NCBI GenBank assembly: GCA_910585575.1
Contig: CAJUFS010000016.1
Location: forward strand, 1,664-47,405
Reading direction: 5' to 3'
DNA: 45,742 bases
Source: an uncultured Adlercreutzia sp.
Lineage (GTDB): Bacteria > Actinomycetota > Coriobacteriia > Coriobacteriales > Eggerthellaceae
In this document: positions 8,348 through 16,601 of the stretch, piece by piece
How the letters are laid out: each line of letters starts with the position of its first letter
Numbering within the stretch: the first letter of the stretch is position 1
Position numbers and translations under genes: made by a program
Notes under the pieces: model-generated
Seen by the model: only the letters and a program-made list of their open reading frames with translations
Told to the model about the DNA's origin: nothing
Database searches by the model: none

Positions 8348-8884
8348 CTATCGATCCTTGTTGGAGCACAGCAGCAAAATGCCTGCTACCAGCGAACAGA
8401 AAATGAGCGTGCACACGTCGAAAGCCACGGTGTTGGGCTTTGTGCCCTTGTAGATGCCCCAGGAAATGACGCACATGGGAATCATCCACGCCAGCGGCAG
8501 AATAAGCCAGCACGATCCCACCAACGACAGAATGCAGAAGATGAACGCCACCAGGCGCAAGTTGCGATCGGTGTCGGTCATGGGATAAAGCGCCGCCGTT
8601 TGCACCGGGGCCACGGGCTGCTGATAGGCCTGCTGGTAGCCCGGCTGCTGGTAGCCGTAGGACTGCTGAGCCTGAGCGGGATCTTGATACCCATAAGCCT
8701 GCTGCGCCTGATAGGGATCCTGATAGCCGTAGGGTTGCTGTTGGTAGCCCGAGGGCTGCCCATAGCCAGGGGCATACCGGCCGTCAGCCGTTTGGGTATA
8801 GCCAGAATCGTAGTTTCCCCCGAAGCCTTCTCCATTTGCCGCAGCGTCGGGAGATTGCGAGGGATCGTATTGTTGGTCGGACAT
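8348..8884 (-). CDS. Membrane protein with Tyr/Gln/Gly-rich repetitive N-terminus
   Basis: A 178-residue protein. ATG 8884 (MSDQQYDPSQ) is chosen because AAGGAGG (8892-8898) lies 7 bases upstream; an in-frame upstream start at 8917 has no ribosome site. Residues 1 to about 105 are low-complexity, with repeats such as YGYQDPAQAQQ and GYQQ. Two hydrophobic segments follow (LVAFIFCILSLVGSCWLIL and VAFDVCTLIFCSLVAGILLL) flanking WMIPMCVISWGIYKG. This layout, a disordered GYQ-rich cytoplasmic tail plus a two-span domain, is common for DUF4190-like small membrane proteins of actinobacteria. The function is unknown. Confidence 0.8.
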   Translation of the reverse strand: MSDQQYDPSQSPDAAANGEGFGGNYDSGYTQTADGRYAPGYGQPSGYQQQPYGYQDPYQAQQAYGYQDPAQAQQSYGYQQPGYQQAYQQPVAPVQTAALYPMTDTDRNLRLVAFIFCILSLVGSCWLILPLAWMIPMCVISWGIYKGTKPNTVAFDVCTLIFCSLVAGILLLCSNKDR

Positions 8885-9048
8885 GGAGGCGCCTCCTTGG
8901 TTCGTTATCTTTGCCACCAGTATAGCGGCCCCAAGAGCCCTGCGCGACCGATTTCACTTACCCGAAGGTTTCACTTTTGTAAGGAGGGGCACCGGACGCC
9001 TCTATGAAAGGACGCCTTTAACGCCCTACTTTACGCAGGCGCTGACAC

Positions 9049-9774
9049 TCAAACGCCCACCGCTTCCAACACCGCGGCTCGCCCCTCGGCGTCGGGCGCA
9101 ATGCGACACCGATCGGGCCACGCGGCACCCAGCTGCCGCTCCGCCTCGCCCACAAGCTCTTCGCGCACGACCACCAGCGCATGGGGAAACGCCGAGGTGG
9201 GCCCTTGTCGCAGCAGGGCCACAGCTTCGGTAAGCCCCTCGCCCCGCTGAAGTTCAAGACGACCAAGCTCGTCGACAATCAGAAGGCCAGAAGCCGCAGA
9301 AGCGAGTCCCGCGTCCGACCGCCCTCGCACGCACGCGTCCGACAACCCTCGCCCGTCCGCGCCCCTCGCCTCCGATCGGGCGCCCCCTCGCGCCTCCCCG
9401 CGCTCAGACCCGCCGCCACGCCCCTCTCCCGCCAGCTGGCGAAAGTGCTCGTTCACCCGGGCGATGGCAGCGTCGTCTATCTCCCAGGCCAATTTAGCCC
9501 GTGCGCTCTGACTGGCAGCGTCAAAGCTTCCCTCCTGCTGCGCTAAATCGCGGCGGCGCGCAAAGGGAAGGCGCTCCCCGCTGGGGAGGAGCACGTTGTC
9601 GATGCCGCGCTTCTCGAAGCCGTTGCCATCGGCCCGGCCCCCGACGGCCGGTACCCAGTCTCCAGGCGCCAGCACCCCCGCCACCGGCACGCCAGCCGCA
9701 ACGATGTCGTCAGCCAGCTGTTGGAGCCAGCGGGTCTTCCCTATCTGCACATCGCCTGTCAGAAAAAACAGCAT
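9049..9774 (-). CDS. THEP1-type nucleoside-triphosphatase
   Basis: A 241-residue cytoplasmic P-loop protein. Walker A is FFLTGDVQIGKTRWLQQLAD (residues 3-22) at the very N-terminus; Walker B is LLIVDELGRLEL near residue 165. The N-terminal P-loop plus Val-Asp-Glu-x-Gly-x-x-Glu-Leu pattern fits the THEP1 NTPase family (NTPase_1). A Gly/Arg/Glu-rich insertion between about residues 115 and 155 lengthens it beyond the usual ~180 residues and looks disordered. It lies 49 bp after the DUF364 gene on the same strand and has its own GGGAGG ribosome site. A link to metal uptake is inferred from position only. Confidence 0.75.
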   Translation of the reverse strand: MLFFLTGDVQIGKTRWLQQLADDIVAAGVPVAGVLAPGDWVPAVGGRADGNGFEKRGIDNVLLPSGERLPFARRRDLAQQEGSFDAASQSARAKLAWEIDDAAIARVNEHFRQLAGEGRGGGSERGEARGGARSEARGADGRGLSDACVRGRSDAGLASAASGLLIVDELGRLELQRGEGLTEAVALLRQGPTSAFPHALVVVREELVGEAERQLGAAWPDRCRIAPDAEGRAAVLEAVGV

Positions 9775-9823
9775 GCCGCCCTCCCGCTTTCCATCGCCCT
9801 GAAGCAGAAGCCGATAGCGCCCG

Positions 9824-10681
9824 CTAGGCCTCTGGATTCTTCAAAGCCGCCATGGTCAGCGCCTCGCCAAACAACTGCCCAGCGCCGTTCTTGACGGCAA
9901 ACGCGGCCTTCTCCGGGTCCGCCACCACGCTGCCGGCCAGCATGTCCACGCCCCAACGGAACAGGAACGGCGCCATGACCACGCTGGGGCCCACGAACAC
10001 CGTCTTCGTATTTGCGGCCAAGTCCAGCAGGCGGGGCGCCGTCTTGTTGATCAGGGTCACGCCCGTCATGAACAGATAATCAGCGCCAGGAATCACATAC
10101 TCGCAGGCCGGATCGGGCACGTCGTTGGCCTGGGTGCACTTGCGCTCGAGCACGGTCAAGCGAGCGTACTCCTCGATGCGCTCCACATGGGGGAAGTGGC
10201 CCACCACCACAACCGAGGCGTCCCCCGCTGCCGTAATTTCCGGTCGGTACATCTCGAAAGCATCCATCTTGCGCACCGTGCCATCGGGCACCTCGACGGC
10301 TGCATCGTACACGCAGCCTAACTCATCGAGCAGCCCGTGCTGGGAATACCACGCGTTCAGCGCTGCCACGCCCAAGCTGGCCTCCTCAAAGCACCACGAC
10401 TTCGCCAGCTCGGCCACCGTGCGCAGGGGCAGACCACGCAGGTCGTCGGCATAACGGCGCTTGGCACCGCCCGTAGTGGTGAAGCTCACGCCCATGCCAC
10501 TGTCAGCGGCCACGTAGGACGAGTGGGTGCCCAGGCAGTAGTCGCGCACCACCACGTCTTCGGGAATGCCAGCAATAAGATGGTTGTACAGCTTCCACGG
10601 GGTGTTCGGCTCGTTGGTGCCCGGGAACTGAATGGGTCCTCCCGCGCTCGCCGTGCAGCAATCCTTTTCGGCGCAACCCAT
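9824..10681 (-). CDS. DUF364 protein, putative heavy-metal chelation protein
   Basis: A 285-residue cytoplasmic protein. ATG 10681 (MGCAEKDCCTASAGG) is chosen because GAGGAAGGAAGC lies just upstream. DUF364 proteins have an N-terminal DUF4213-like part and a Rossmann-like C-terminal part; here DYCLGTHSSYVAADSGMGVSF, then VVVVGHFPHVERI, and GADYLFMTGVTLINKT are recognisable. The cysteine-rich N-terminus (CAEKDCC) could bind metal. Such proteins frequently neighbour iron, molybdate or siderophore ABC transporters. Here it is divergent from a complete FecCD-type transporter operon, sharing a 142-bp A+T-rich promoter region. Confidence 0.82.
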   Translation of the reverse strand: MGCAEKDCCTASAGGPIQFPGTNEPNTPWKLYNHLIAGIPEDVVVRDYCLGTHSSYVAADSGMGVSFTTTGGAKRRYADDLRGLPLRTVAELAKSWCFEEASLGVAALNAWYSQHGLLDELGCVYDAAVEVPDGTVRKMDAFEMYRPEITAAGDASVVVVGHFPHVERIEEYARLTVLERKCTQANDVPDPACEYVIPGADYLFMTGVTLINKTAPRLLDLAANTKTVFVGPSVVMAPFLFRWGVDMLAGSVVADPEKAAFAVKNGAGQLFGEALTMAALKNPEA

Positions 10682-10773
10682 CTGCTTCCTTCCTCTCGTC
10701 CGCGGTTCGAAGTCTTTCCGGCAAACGCCCCTCAATCCGCTCTCTCATTTCTTTCACCATTGTTATGGTAACG

Positions 10774-10819
10774 AATTATCCTTCTCTGTAAATTATCTAT
10801 AATGAAGGATATAATTATC
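10774..10819. promoter_or_regulatory. Divergent promoter region with three AATTATC direct repeats
   Basis: AATTATC occurs at 10774-10780, 10791-10797 and 10813-10819, in an A+T-rich island between the DUF364 gene and the permease gene. A perfect -10 hexamer TATAAT lies at 10798-10803, between repeats two and three, leaving only about 14 bases from the likely transcription start to ATG 10824. The repeats would place a regulator directly over the promoter, as expected for a metal-responsive repressor of the Fur or DtxR type, although the sequence matches neither classical box. No good -35 was found. Confidence 0.5.
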
Positions 10820-10823
10820 TGCT

Positions 10824-11873
10824 ATGAAGAACAATGAGCACACCCTCCTTCGCCCTACGGTCTCCGCAGCCGCTCGTCGCGGGCGTCTGGTCGTCCTGGG
10901 TCTCGCCATCGCCCTTGTGGTGGCAGCGGTGGCCTCTCTCATGCTCGGCCGCTATCCCATCGATCCCGGCCAAGCGCTGGGCATGCTCGTCAACCAGATC
11001 ATCCCCCTCGATCCCACCTGGACCGACCAGCAGGCAACGCTCTTCTTCAACGTGCGCCTGCCCCGTATCCTGCTGGCTCTCCTAGTCGGCTGCTGCCTGT
11101 CCCTCGCCGGCGCTGCCTATCAGGGAACCTTCCAAAACCCCCTCGTGTCGCCGGACATCCTGGGCGCCAGCCAGGGCGCCGCCTTCGGCGCGGCCGTGGC
11201 CATTTTGCTGGGCCTCAGTTCGGTTATGACCTCAGCTTTCGCCTTCGCGTTCGCTCTGATCACCGTCTTTTTAGTGCTGCTTATCAGCTCGCGCGCCCGC
11301 GGCAACCACATGATGGTGGTCGTGTTGGCCGGCATCATGGTCAGCTCGCTGTTCCAAGCGGGCGTATCCTACGCAAAACTGGTAGCCGACCCCACCGACG
11401 AGCTGGCCGACATCACCTACTGGCTCATGGGCTCCCTCACCGGTGCGAACATGAGCGAGATTGCCATGGTCTTCCCAGTCATGTTCGTTGGCTGTGCGGT
11501 GCTGTTCGCCCTACGCTGGCGCATCAACATTCTCACCATGGGCGACGACGAAGCGGCCACCATGGGTGTGAATGCACGCCGTACCCGCATCGTGGTCATT
11601 GTGGCTGCCACCCTTATCACAGCGGCCAGCGTGTGCGTCACCGGCATGATCGGCTGGGTGGGCCTGGTTATTCCGCACCTGTGCCGCATGATGGTGGGTG
11701 CCGATTACCGCAAGCTCATTCCCGCCTCCATGCTCATGGGAGCCACGTTCCTGCTGGTCGTTGACGATATTGCGCGCCTGGCCACCACCGCGGAAATTCC
11801 CATTGGCATCCTCACGGCCTTCGTGGGCGCACCGTTCTTCCTGTACCTCATCACGCGGAAGAAGAAGATATGA
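10824..11873 (+). CDS. FecCD-family ABC transporter permease
   Basis: A 349-residue integral membrane protein of normal length for the BtuC/FhuB/FecCD family, with about nine to ten transmembrane segments. Diagnostic stretches are VRLPRILLALLVGCCLSLAGAAYQGTFQNPLVSPDILGASQGA and, near the C-terminus, GMIGWVGLVIPHLCRMMVG, the ATPase-coupling region. It forms the channel that moves iron-siderophore, haem or cobalamin across the membrane. It overlaps the ATPase gene by 4 bases (ATGA). No strong ribosome site is seen; a GAAGGA lies 14 bases upstream, and the leader is very short. Confidence 0.93.
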   Translation: MKNNEHTLLRPTVSAAARRGRLVVLGLAIALVVAAVASLMLGRYPIDPGQALGMLVNQIIPLDPTWTDQQATLFFNVRLPRILLALLVGCCLSLAGAAYQGTFQNPLVSPDILGASQGAAFGAAVAILLGLSSVMTSAFAFAFALITVFLVLLISSRARGNHMMVVVLAGIMVSSLFQAGVSYAKLVADPTDELADITYWLMGSLTGANMSEIAMVFPVMFVGCAVLFALRWRINILTMGDDEAATMGVNARRTRIVVIVAATLITAASVCVTGMIGWVGLVIPHLCRMMVGADYRKLIPASMLMGATFLLVVDDIARLATTAEIPIGILTAFVGAPFFLYLITRKKKI

Positions 11874-12652
11874 GCATCGAAGTCAAAAACCTCTGCTTCT
11901 CCTACGGCCCGCGTGAAATCCTGCACGATTTGTCCTTCACCATCCCTGATGGCACGCTGGTCAACGTGCTGGGGCCCAACGGCGTGGGCAAGTCCACGCT
12001 CTTCCGCTGCATTTTGGGCCTCAATCCCAACTTCCTCGGTACCATCTTAGTGAACGGGAAGGATCTCAAGCACCTGAGCATCCGCGAACGCGCTCGGGAA
12101 ATTTCCTACATTCCCCAGAGCCACGCCTCGGTCTACGACTACGAGGTGGTGGACGTGGTGCTCATGGCCACGGGCAACGACTTGAAGATGCTCAGTTCGC
12201 CGGGTCCCGCGCAGCTCAAGCGAGCCCACGAGGCCCTCGACCGCATCGGCATCGGGCACTTGGCCCATCGCGCCTACACGCAAATTTCCGGCGGCGAGCA
12301 GCAACTGGTGCTCATTGCCCGCGCCATTGCCCAAAACGCCCAGACCATCATCATGGACGAGCCCACCAGCGCCTTGGATTACGGCAACACCGTGCGCGTG
12401 CTCTCCTGCGTGCGCCAGCTAGCCCGCGAGGGGCTTTCCATTGTGCAGTCGACCCACAACCCCGACCATGCGTTTCTGTATTCTGATAAAACCATGGTCA
12501 TCAACCAAGGTCATATCCAGGCCTTCGGCAATCCCCATGACGTCATCACCTCCGAGCTCATCAGCGAGCTTTACGGCATCGAAGTGGACGTCAATTCCCT
12601 TTACGGCGACAAGGTGCGCGTCTGCGTGCCCGTCAGCGAAATAGAGTCCTAA
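11870..12652 (+). CDS. ABC transporter ATPase (FecE/BtuD type)
   Basis: A 260-residue nucleotide-binding subunit. It has Walker A GPNGVGKST, Q-loop region YIPQSHASVYDY, signature ISGGEQQLVLIARAIAQ, Walker B TIIMDEPTSALD and switch histidine QSTHNPDH, all in the normal order. It drives import through the FecCD permease, with which it is translationally coupled by a 4-base overlap. Length and motifs are intact. Confidence 0.95.
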   Translation: MSIEVKNLCFSYGPREILHDLSFTIPDGTLVNVLGPNGVGKSTLFRCILGLNPNFLGTILVNGKDLKHLSIRERAREISYIPQSHASVYDYEVVDVVLMATGNDLKMLSSPGPAQLKRAHEALDRIGIGHLAHRAYTQISGGEQQLVLIARAIAQNAQTIIMDEPTSALDYGNTVRVLSCVRQLAREGLSIVQSTHNPDHAFLYSDKTMVINQGHIQAFGNPHDVITSELISELYGIEVDVNSLYGDKVRVCVPVSEIES

Positions 12653-12681
12653 TTGGGAGGAACAGAAAAGGAGTTACCCGT

Positions 12682-13857
12682 ATGTTGAAAACCCTGCAAG
12701 CTCGCAGCCGCACGTGGGCTGCCTTCGCGGGCGCGTTGGCCCTCAGCGCCTGCCTGGCCTTCGGCCTGAGCGCATGCTCGTCAAGCGACGAAGCCGCAAG
12801 CACCGAAGCCACCCCGAGCACCGAGCAGAGCGCCCCTTCCACGGACGCCAATGCCGATGCTTCCGCCGACACCATTACCTTCACCGATGACCTGGGCCGC
12901 ACCGTTGAGCTGCCCGCCACCATCGACCGTATCTGCCCCTCGGGCTTTACGGCCCAGCAGGTGCTGCTGACCATCGCCCCCGACAAGATGGTGGGCCTGG
13001 CCCAGGAGCTGACCGACGACCAGCTGAAGATCTTCGGTGAGAAGTTCGCCGACTACCCGGTGTTCGGCGCTGTTCTCGGTGCCACCGACAACCTGAACCG
13101 CGAGGCCGTGGCCGCCGAGAACCCGCAGGTTATTATCGACACTGGTGAGGCCAAGGAGGGCGCTGAGGACGACCTGAACGCCCTGCAGGAGCAACTGGGC
13201 ATTCCCGTGGTGTTCATCGAGGCGAAGCTGTCCGACTACGGCGCGGCTTACGCGCGCCTTGGCGAGCTGCTGGGCATGGAGGACCGCGGCAACGAGCTGT
13301 CCCAGTACTGCACCGACGTGTACCAGAAGGTTGAGACGACCATGGCGGGCATCCCCGAGGATGAGCGCGTGCATATGGCCTACCTGCTGGGCGAGAACGG
13401 CCTGAACGCCATCGCCAAGACCTCGTTCCAGGGCGCCGTCGTGGACATGGTGGCCGACAACGTGGTTGTGGTGGAAGAAGCCTCGGGCAAGGGCACGGGC
13501 AACGAGGTGAGCCTCGAGCAGATCGCCCTGTGGAACCCCGATCTCATCATCTTCCAAGAGGGCAGCATCTACGACACCGTGGGCGACAACCCGGCCTGGG
13601 CTGGCATCGCCGCCATCGACAACGACAACTACTACCAGGTGCCCAACGATCCGTGGTGCTGGATGAACAACCCGCCGACGGTGAACCAGCTCATGGGCCT
13701 GCAGTGGCTGCCGCGCCTGCTGTACCCCGACAAGTTCGACGACTCCATCGCCGACGTCACCCGTGGCTACTACAAGACCATGTACAACTACGACCTGACC
13801 GACGATGAGCTGAACGACCTTATCAAGGACGCCGTGCCTCGTGCCGCTGATAACTAG
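12682..13857 (+). CDS. ABC transporter substrate-binding lipoprotein (iron/siderophore/cobalamin type)
   Basis: A 391-residue exported lipoprotein behind GGAGGAACAGAAAAGGAG and ATG 12682. The signal peptide ends with lipobox LSAC, followed by a Ser/Thr/Ala-rich tether to about residue 55. The mature part is a helical-backbone binding fold: VELPATIDRICPSGFTAQQVLLTI opens lobe one, NPQVIIDTG and PVVFIEAKLSDYG are typical lobe segments, and WNPDLIIFQEG opens lobe two. It captures the ligand outside the membrane and delivers it to the permease encoded upstream. The ligand cannot be read directly; Trp- and Asn-rich CWMNNPPTVNQL may be in the pocket. Confidence 0.92.
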   Translation: MLKTLQARSRTWAAFAGALALSACLAFGLSACSSSDEAASTEATPSTEQSAPSTDANADASADTITFTDDLGRTVELPATIDRICPSGFTAQQVLLTIAPDKMVGLAQELTDDQLKIFGEKFADYPVFGAVLGATDNLNREAVAAENPQVIIDTGEAKEGAEDDLNALQEQLGIPVVFIEAKLSDYGAAYARLGELLGMEDRGNELSQYCTDVYQKVETTMAGIPEDERVHMAYLLGENGLNAIAKTSFQGAVVDMVADNVVVVEEASGKGTGNEVSLEQIALWNPDLIIFQEGSIYDTVGDNPAWAGIAAIDNDNYYQVPNDPWCWMNNPPTVNQLMGLQWLPRLLYPDKFDDSIADVTRGYYKTMYNYDLTDDELNDLIKDAVPRAADN

Positions 13858-13882
13858 GCTCGAGCGAACGGCCCCAAACGCA

Positions 13883-13917
13883 AGCGACCCGCCCTTGTAA
13901 GGGCGGGTCGCTTTTTT
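13883..13917 (+). terminator. Terminator of the ABC transporter operon
   Basis: AGCGACCCGCCC (13883-13894) pairs perfectly with GGGCGGGTCGCT (13901-13912), followed by TTTTTT. Confidence 0.95.
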
Positions 13918-14040
13918 GTGTCTGCAACGCGCTGCGGCTTCGATCGCTCCTTCAACTGCTCCCGACAGGCATCGCAGCAAAAGAAGAAGCGCGACGAAGC
14001 GGCTCAGCCGATTTTGACAGAGGAAACGCCGCGCAGGCGC

Positions 14041-14898
14041 TTAGTCCAGCAGCGCCGTCACCTTGCCCAGCAGGGGCTCGAAGGAAACGCCGCGGGCCTC
14101 GAAGTCGGGCTGCTTGGCAGATACCAGCATGGCGTCGGCCGTGAAGTCGGCAGCGAAGGCCGTGGCCTCGGCCAGGCTCGAGCCGGTCATGACGGCGCCC
14201 AGCAGCGTGCTGGCGAACACGTCACCGGTGCCGTGGAGCATGTAGGGCAGCTTGGCGTTCGTGGTCTCGGTGAACTCTACCGAGTCGCCCCACACGTAGT
14301 TGTGAATGAGGCCGTCGCCGTGCTCGATGCCCTTGAGCACCACGTTCTTCGCGCCGCGCTCGCGCAGCTCCAGAATCATGGCGCGCACCGTTTCCTCGTC
14401 CACGTCGCAGCCCTGCCACTCGCGACCGAGGATAATGGCTGCCTCGGTAAGGTTCGGCGTCAGAATGTCGGCGCCGTTGGCCAGGGTGCCCATGGCCTCC
14501 ACCAGCTCCGGCGTGTAGGTGGGGTACACCTTGCCGTGATCGGCCATCACCGGATCCACCACGCGCAGGGCCTTGGGGTAGCGCTCCCACACCTGTTTGA
14601 TGATGTCCACCTGCTTGGGCGCACCCAAAAAGCCCGAGTACACCGCATCCAAGTCGACGCCAATGCCCTGCCAGGCCGCCAGGTAATCCTCCAGGATGTC
14701 CGTGGTGTCGTGCATGTACCAGCCCGGAAAGGCCGTGTGGCTGGAGAACAGCCCCGTGGGCACGGGGCACACGTCGCACCCGGCCGCCGAGAGCACCGGA
14801 ATGGCCACGCCGAGCGAGCACTTGCCGTAGCCGCACAGGTCGTGAATGGCCGCCACGCGGGGAATGTAGGCATCTTCGCGTTCGTAAAGATTCGCCAT
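14041..14898 (-). CDS. Pyridoxal/pyridoxamine kinase
   Basis: A 285-residue cytoplasmic ribokinase-fold enzyme. ATG 14898 (MANLYEREDAYIPRVAAIHD) is chosen because GGAAGGAG lies just upstream; the open frame extends to 15021 without another ribosome site. Recognisable parts are AAIHDLCGYGKCSLGVAIPVLSAAG, LRVVDPVMADHGK and LPYMLHGTGDVFASTLLGA, the last being the GTGD anion hole with catalytic Asp. The family (PdxK/PdxY) phosphorylates pyridoxal, pyridoxine or pyridoxamine with ATP to salvage vitamin B6. It is monocistronic; the repeat cluster at 15099-15292 lies upstream between it and the gene at 15386. Confidence 0.9.
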   Translation of the reverse strand: MANLYEREDAYIPRVAAIHDLCGYGKCSLGVAIPVLSAAGCDVCPVPTGLFSSHTAFPGWYMHDTTDILEDYLAAWQGIGVDLDAVYSGFLGAPKQVDIIKQVWERYPKALRVVDPVMADHGKVYPTYTPELVEAMGTLANGADILTPNLTEAAIILGREWQGCDVDEETVRAMILELRERGAKNVVLKGIEHGDGLIHNYVWGDSVEFTETTNAKLPYMLHGTGDVFASTLLGAVMTGSSLAEATAFAADFTADAMLVSAKQPDFEARGVSFEPLLGKVTALLD

Positions 14899-15098
14899 GA
14901 AGGCTCCTTCCATGAGGGGCGGGAGTGCCTGCCGACCAGCGCTTAAGCTCGCCCAAGGGCGAGCGCGGGGCAACGTGCTCCGAAGTCCGCGTCGAGGTTC
15001 AAATGGCGCAACTCCCACCACTTTCGTCCGCGCTCGATTCTACTCGTCTTGCCGCCGCACGGCCCTACATTTTTCCGATAGCCCCTAAGAGCTGCTCG

Positions 15099-15292
15099 AT
15101 TGGCTGAGAAAGCACGGTTTTGGAACGAGACTACCGCGAAAACAAGCTTCTCGTCTCTCAATTGGCTTCAGAAGCACGGTTTTGGAACGTCTCTTGACGC
15201 TCAGCGTTCCAAAACCGATCATTCGCAGCCAATCCAAGCCTTTACTACGCGAAAAGCAACCGCTGCCGTTCCAAAACCGTGCTTCTGAAGCC
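15099..15292. repeat. Cluster of four 29-bp repeats, two in each orientation
   Basis: The unit is ATTGGCT, nine variable bases, then CGGTTTTGGAACG. Forward copies lie at 15099-15127 and 15161-15189; inverted copies at 15205-15233 and 15267-15292 (the last differs at its outer end). Copy two and copy four share a perfect 26-bp inverted match. The cluster fills the 487-bp gap (14899-15385) between the divergent pyridoxal kinase and membrane-protein genes. It could be a mobile palindromic element or an array of regulator sites. Nothing else is recognised in this gap. Confidence 0.85.
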
Positions 15293-15385
15293 ACAAATCC
15301 GCCCACAATCCGGTGACGCTTTCGGTCATGAAAAGGCCGCGCCCGTCAGAAAACCCTAGGATGAAAGCGAAAGGAGGCAGAAGCC

Positions 15386-16345
15386 GTGAGCCTATTCCTC
15401 GAACCCTTGGACGATCCCTATGGCTACGACGCCTATCGCCTGCTGCGCTCGAAAGTGGTGCCCGCAGGTTTGGCCACCATTGTGCTGGGCATGGCCCTGG
15501 GCTCGTTTTCCCTGTGGCTGCCGCCCCTGCGCAACGAGGACGCCCACGCCATCGCCACCGAGCTTACTGACTTTCTGGGCATGGTGTCGGGCGGCGCGCT
15601 CAATATCGGCTTCGCCGACAACAACGCCACCATCTCTCTGGTGGTCATGATCTTCATCATCATCGGCTTCGCCCTGCTGGGCTATGCGCGCAACAACCGG
15701 AAGAACTACATGACCGCCTATCCGCGCATCACCAACTTCTACACTCCCTCGCAAAAGGCCGAGGCCCTAAAGGTGCGCCGCCGCTGGCTCTTAGCGGGAG
15801 TCACCGGTCTGGCACTGTCGGCCGGCCTGGGAGGCGCCGTAGCCGCAGCCGAGGCACCCTTGGGGCTCGACCTTACCACCCATCGCGGCTCAGCCATCCC
15901 CGTGGGCCTGTTCCTGCTCGGCGCCGCCCCCAGCCTGTGGATGATTGCCCACGGCATCATCGTCGGCGACCGTGTGGACATCTTCGAGTACAACTACCAG
16001 GCCTTAAGCCTAACGAACCGCTACGATATCCGCGTAAACCAGACTGGCGCCCGCCAACGCGTCATGCTGGGCGAGCAGCGCATTGCCTCCCGCTTCCGCG
16101 TGGTCAACCGCTGCATTCTGGGCGTGGGCATCTTCCTTACCATCATGCTCTGGGCCGTGCCGTCGCTGCACACGAACTTCGCCCCCGTACCTCTTCTGGC
16201 GGCTTGCGTCCTCTGGTACGTCGTCTACAAAGTAGGCGAGCAGCTGGCAAAGCACCGCTACGAAGCCCCCGACCCCGACACCGACGAAGTAGAAGAAAGC
16301 GCCGCCCTAGCCAAGCAGCAGAAGCCGCCGAAGTTCAGGGCCTGA
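15386..16345 (+). CDS. Multi-span membrane protein of unknown function
   Basis: A 319-residue protein starting with GTG 15386, 8 bases after AGGAGG (15372-15377). Hydrophobic segments lie at roughly residues 25-46, 82-100, 133-152, 170-192, 240-258 and 262-282, giving about six spans. The loop after the fourth span (EYNYQALSLTNRYDIRVNQTGARQRVMLGEQRIASRFR) is polar and probably cytoplasmic. The C-terminus is Asp/Glu/Lys-rich. No transporter, enzyme or sensor motif was recognised. It is a single gene, divergent from the pyridoxal kinase. Confidence 0.75.
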   Translation: MSLFLEPLDDPYGYDAYRLLRSKVVPAGLATIVLGMALGSFSLWLPPLRNEDAHAIATELTDFLGMVSGGALNIGFADNNATISLVVMIFIIIGFALLGYARNNRKNYMTAYPRITNFYTPSQKAEALKVRRRWLLAGVTGLALSAGLGGAVAAAEAPLGLDLTTHRGSAIPVGLFLLGAAPSLWMIAHGIIVGDRVDIFEYNYQALSLTNRYDIRVNQTGARQRVMLGEQRIASRFRVVNRCILGVGIFLTIMLWAVPSLHTNFAPVPLLAACVLWYVVYKVGEQLAKHRYEAPDPDTDEVEESAALAKQQKPPKFRA

Positions 16346-16473
16346 TGGAGAGAGGCTACGAGACAGAGCGCTGGAGCCGTCCGAGGCTACCTCCTAACGC
16401 CAACTTCGAGACCGACCAGAGAAACGCAGCGCGGAAGGGCGGCGGACTCGTCGGCCAGGCTCTCTGAACGCCA

Positions 16474-16498
16474 AAAAATAAGGCGACCAAAGGTCGCC
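16474..16498 (-). terminator. Terminator of the nucleoid-associated protein gene
   Basis: GGCGACC (16482-16488) pairs with GGTCGCC (16492-16498) around AAA. On the minus strand the stem is followed by TTATTTTTT, ending the gene at 16602-17663. The remaining gap to 16345 shows no gene. Confidence 0.8.
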
Positions 16499-16601
16499 AA
16501 GTAAAAGCATGAAGGAGCGCAGCGCACGAGCGAAGCGAGCAGCGGAGCGGGTGGGCAGACGACGAGTCCGCCGCCCTTCCGCGCGGACGACCCAACCCGG
16601 C

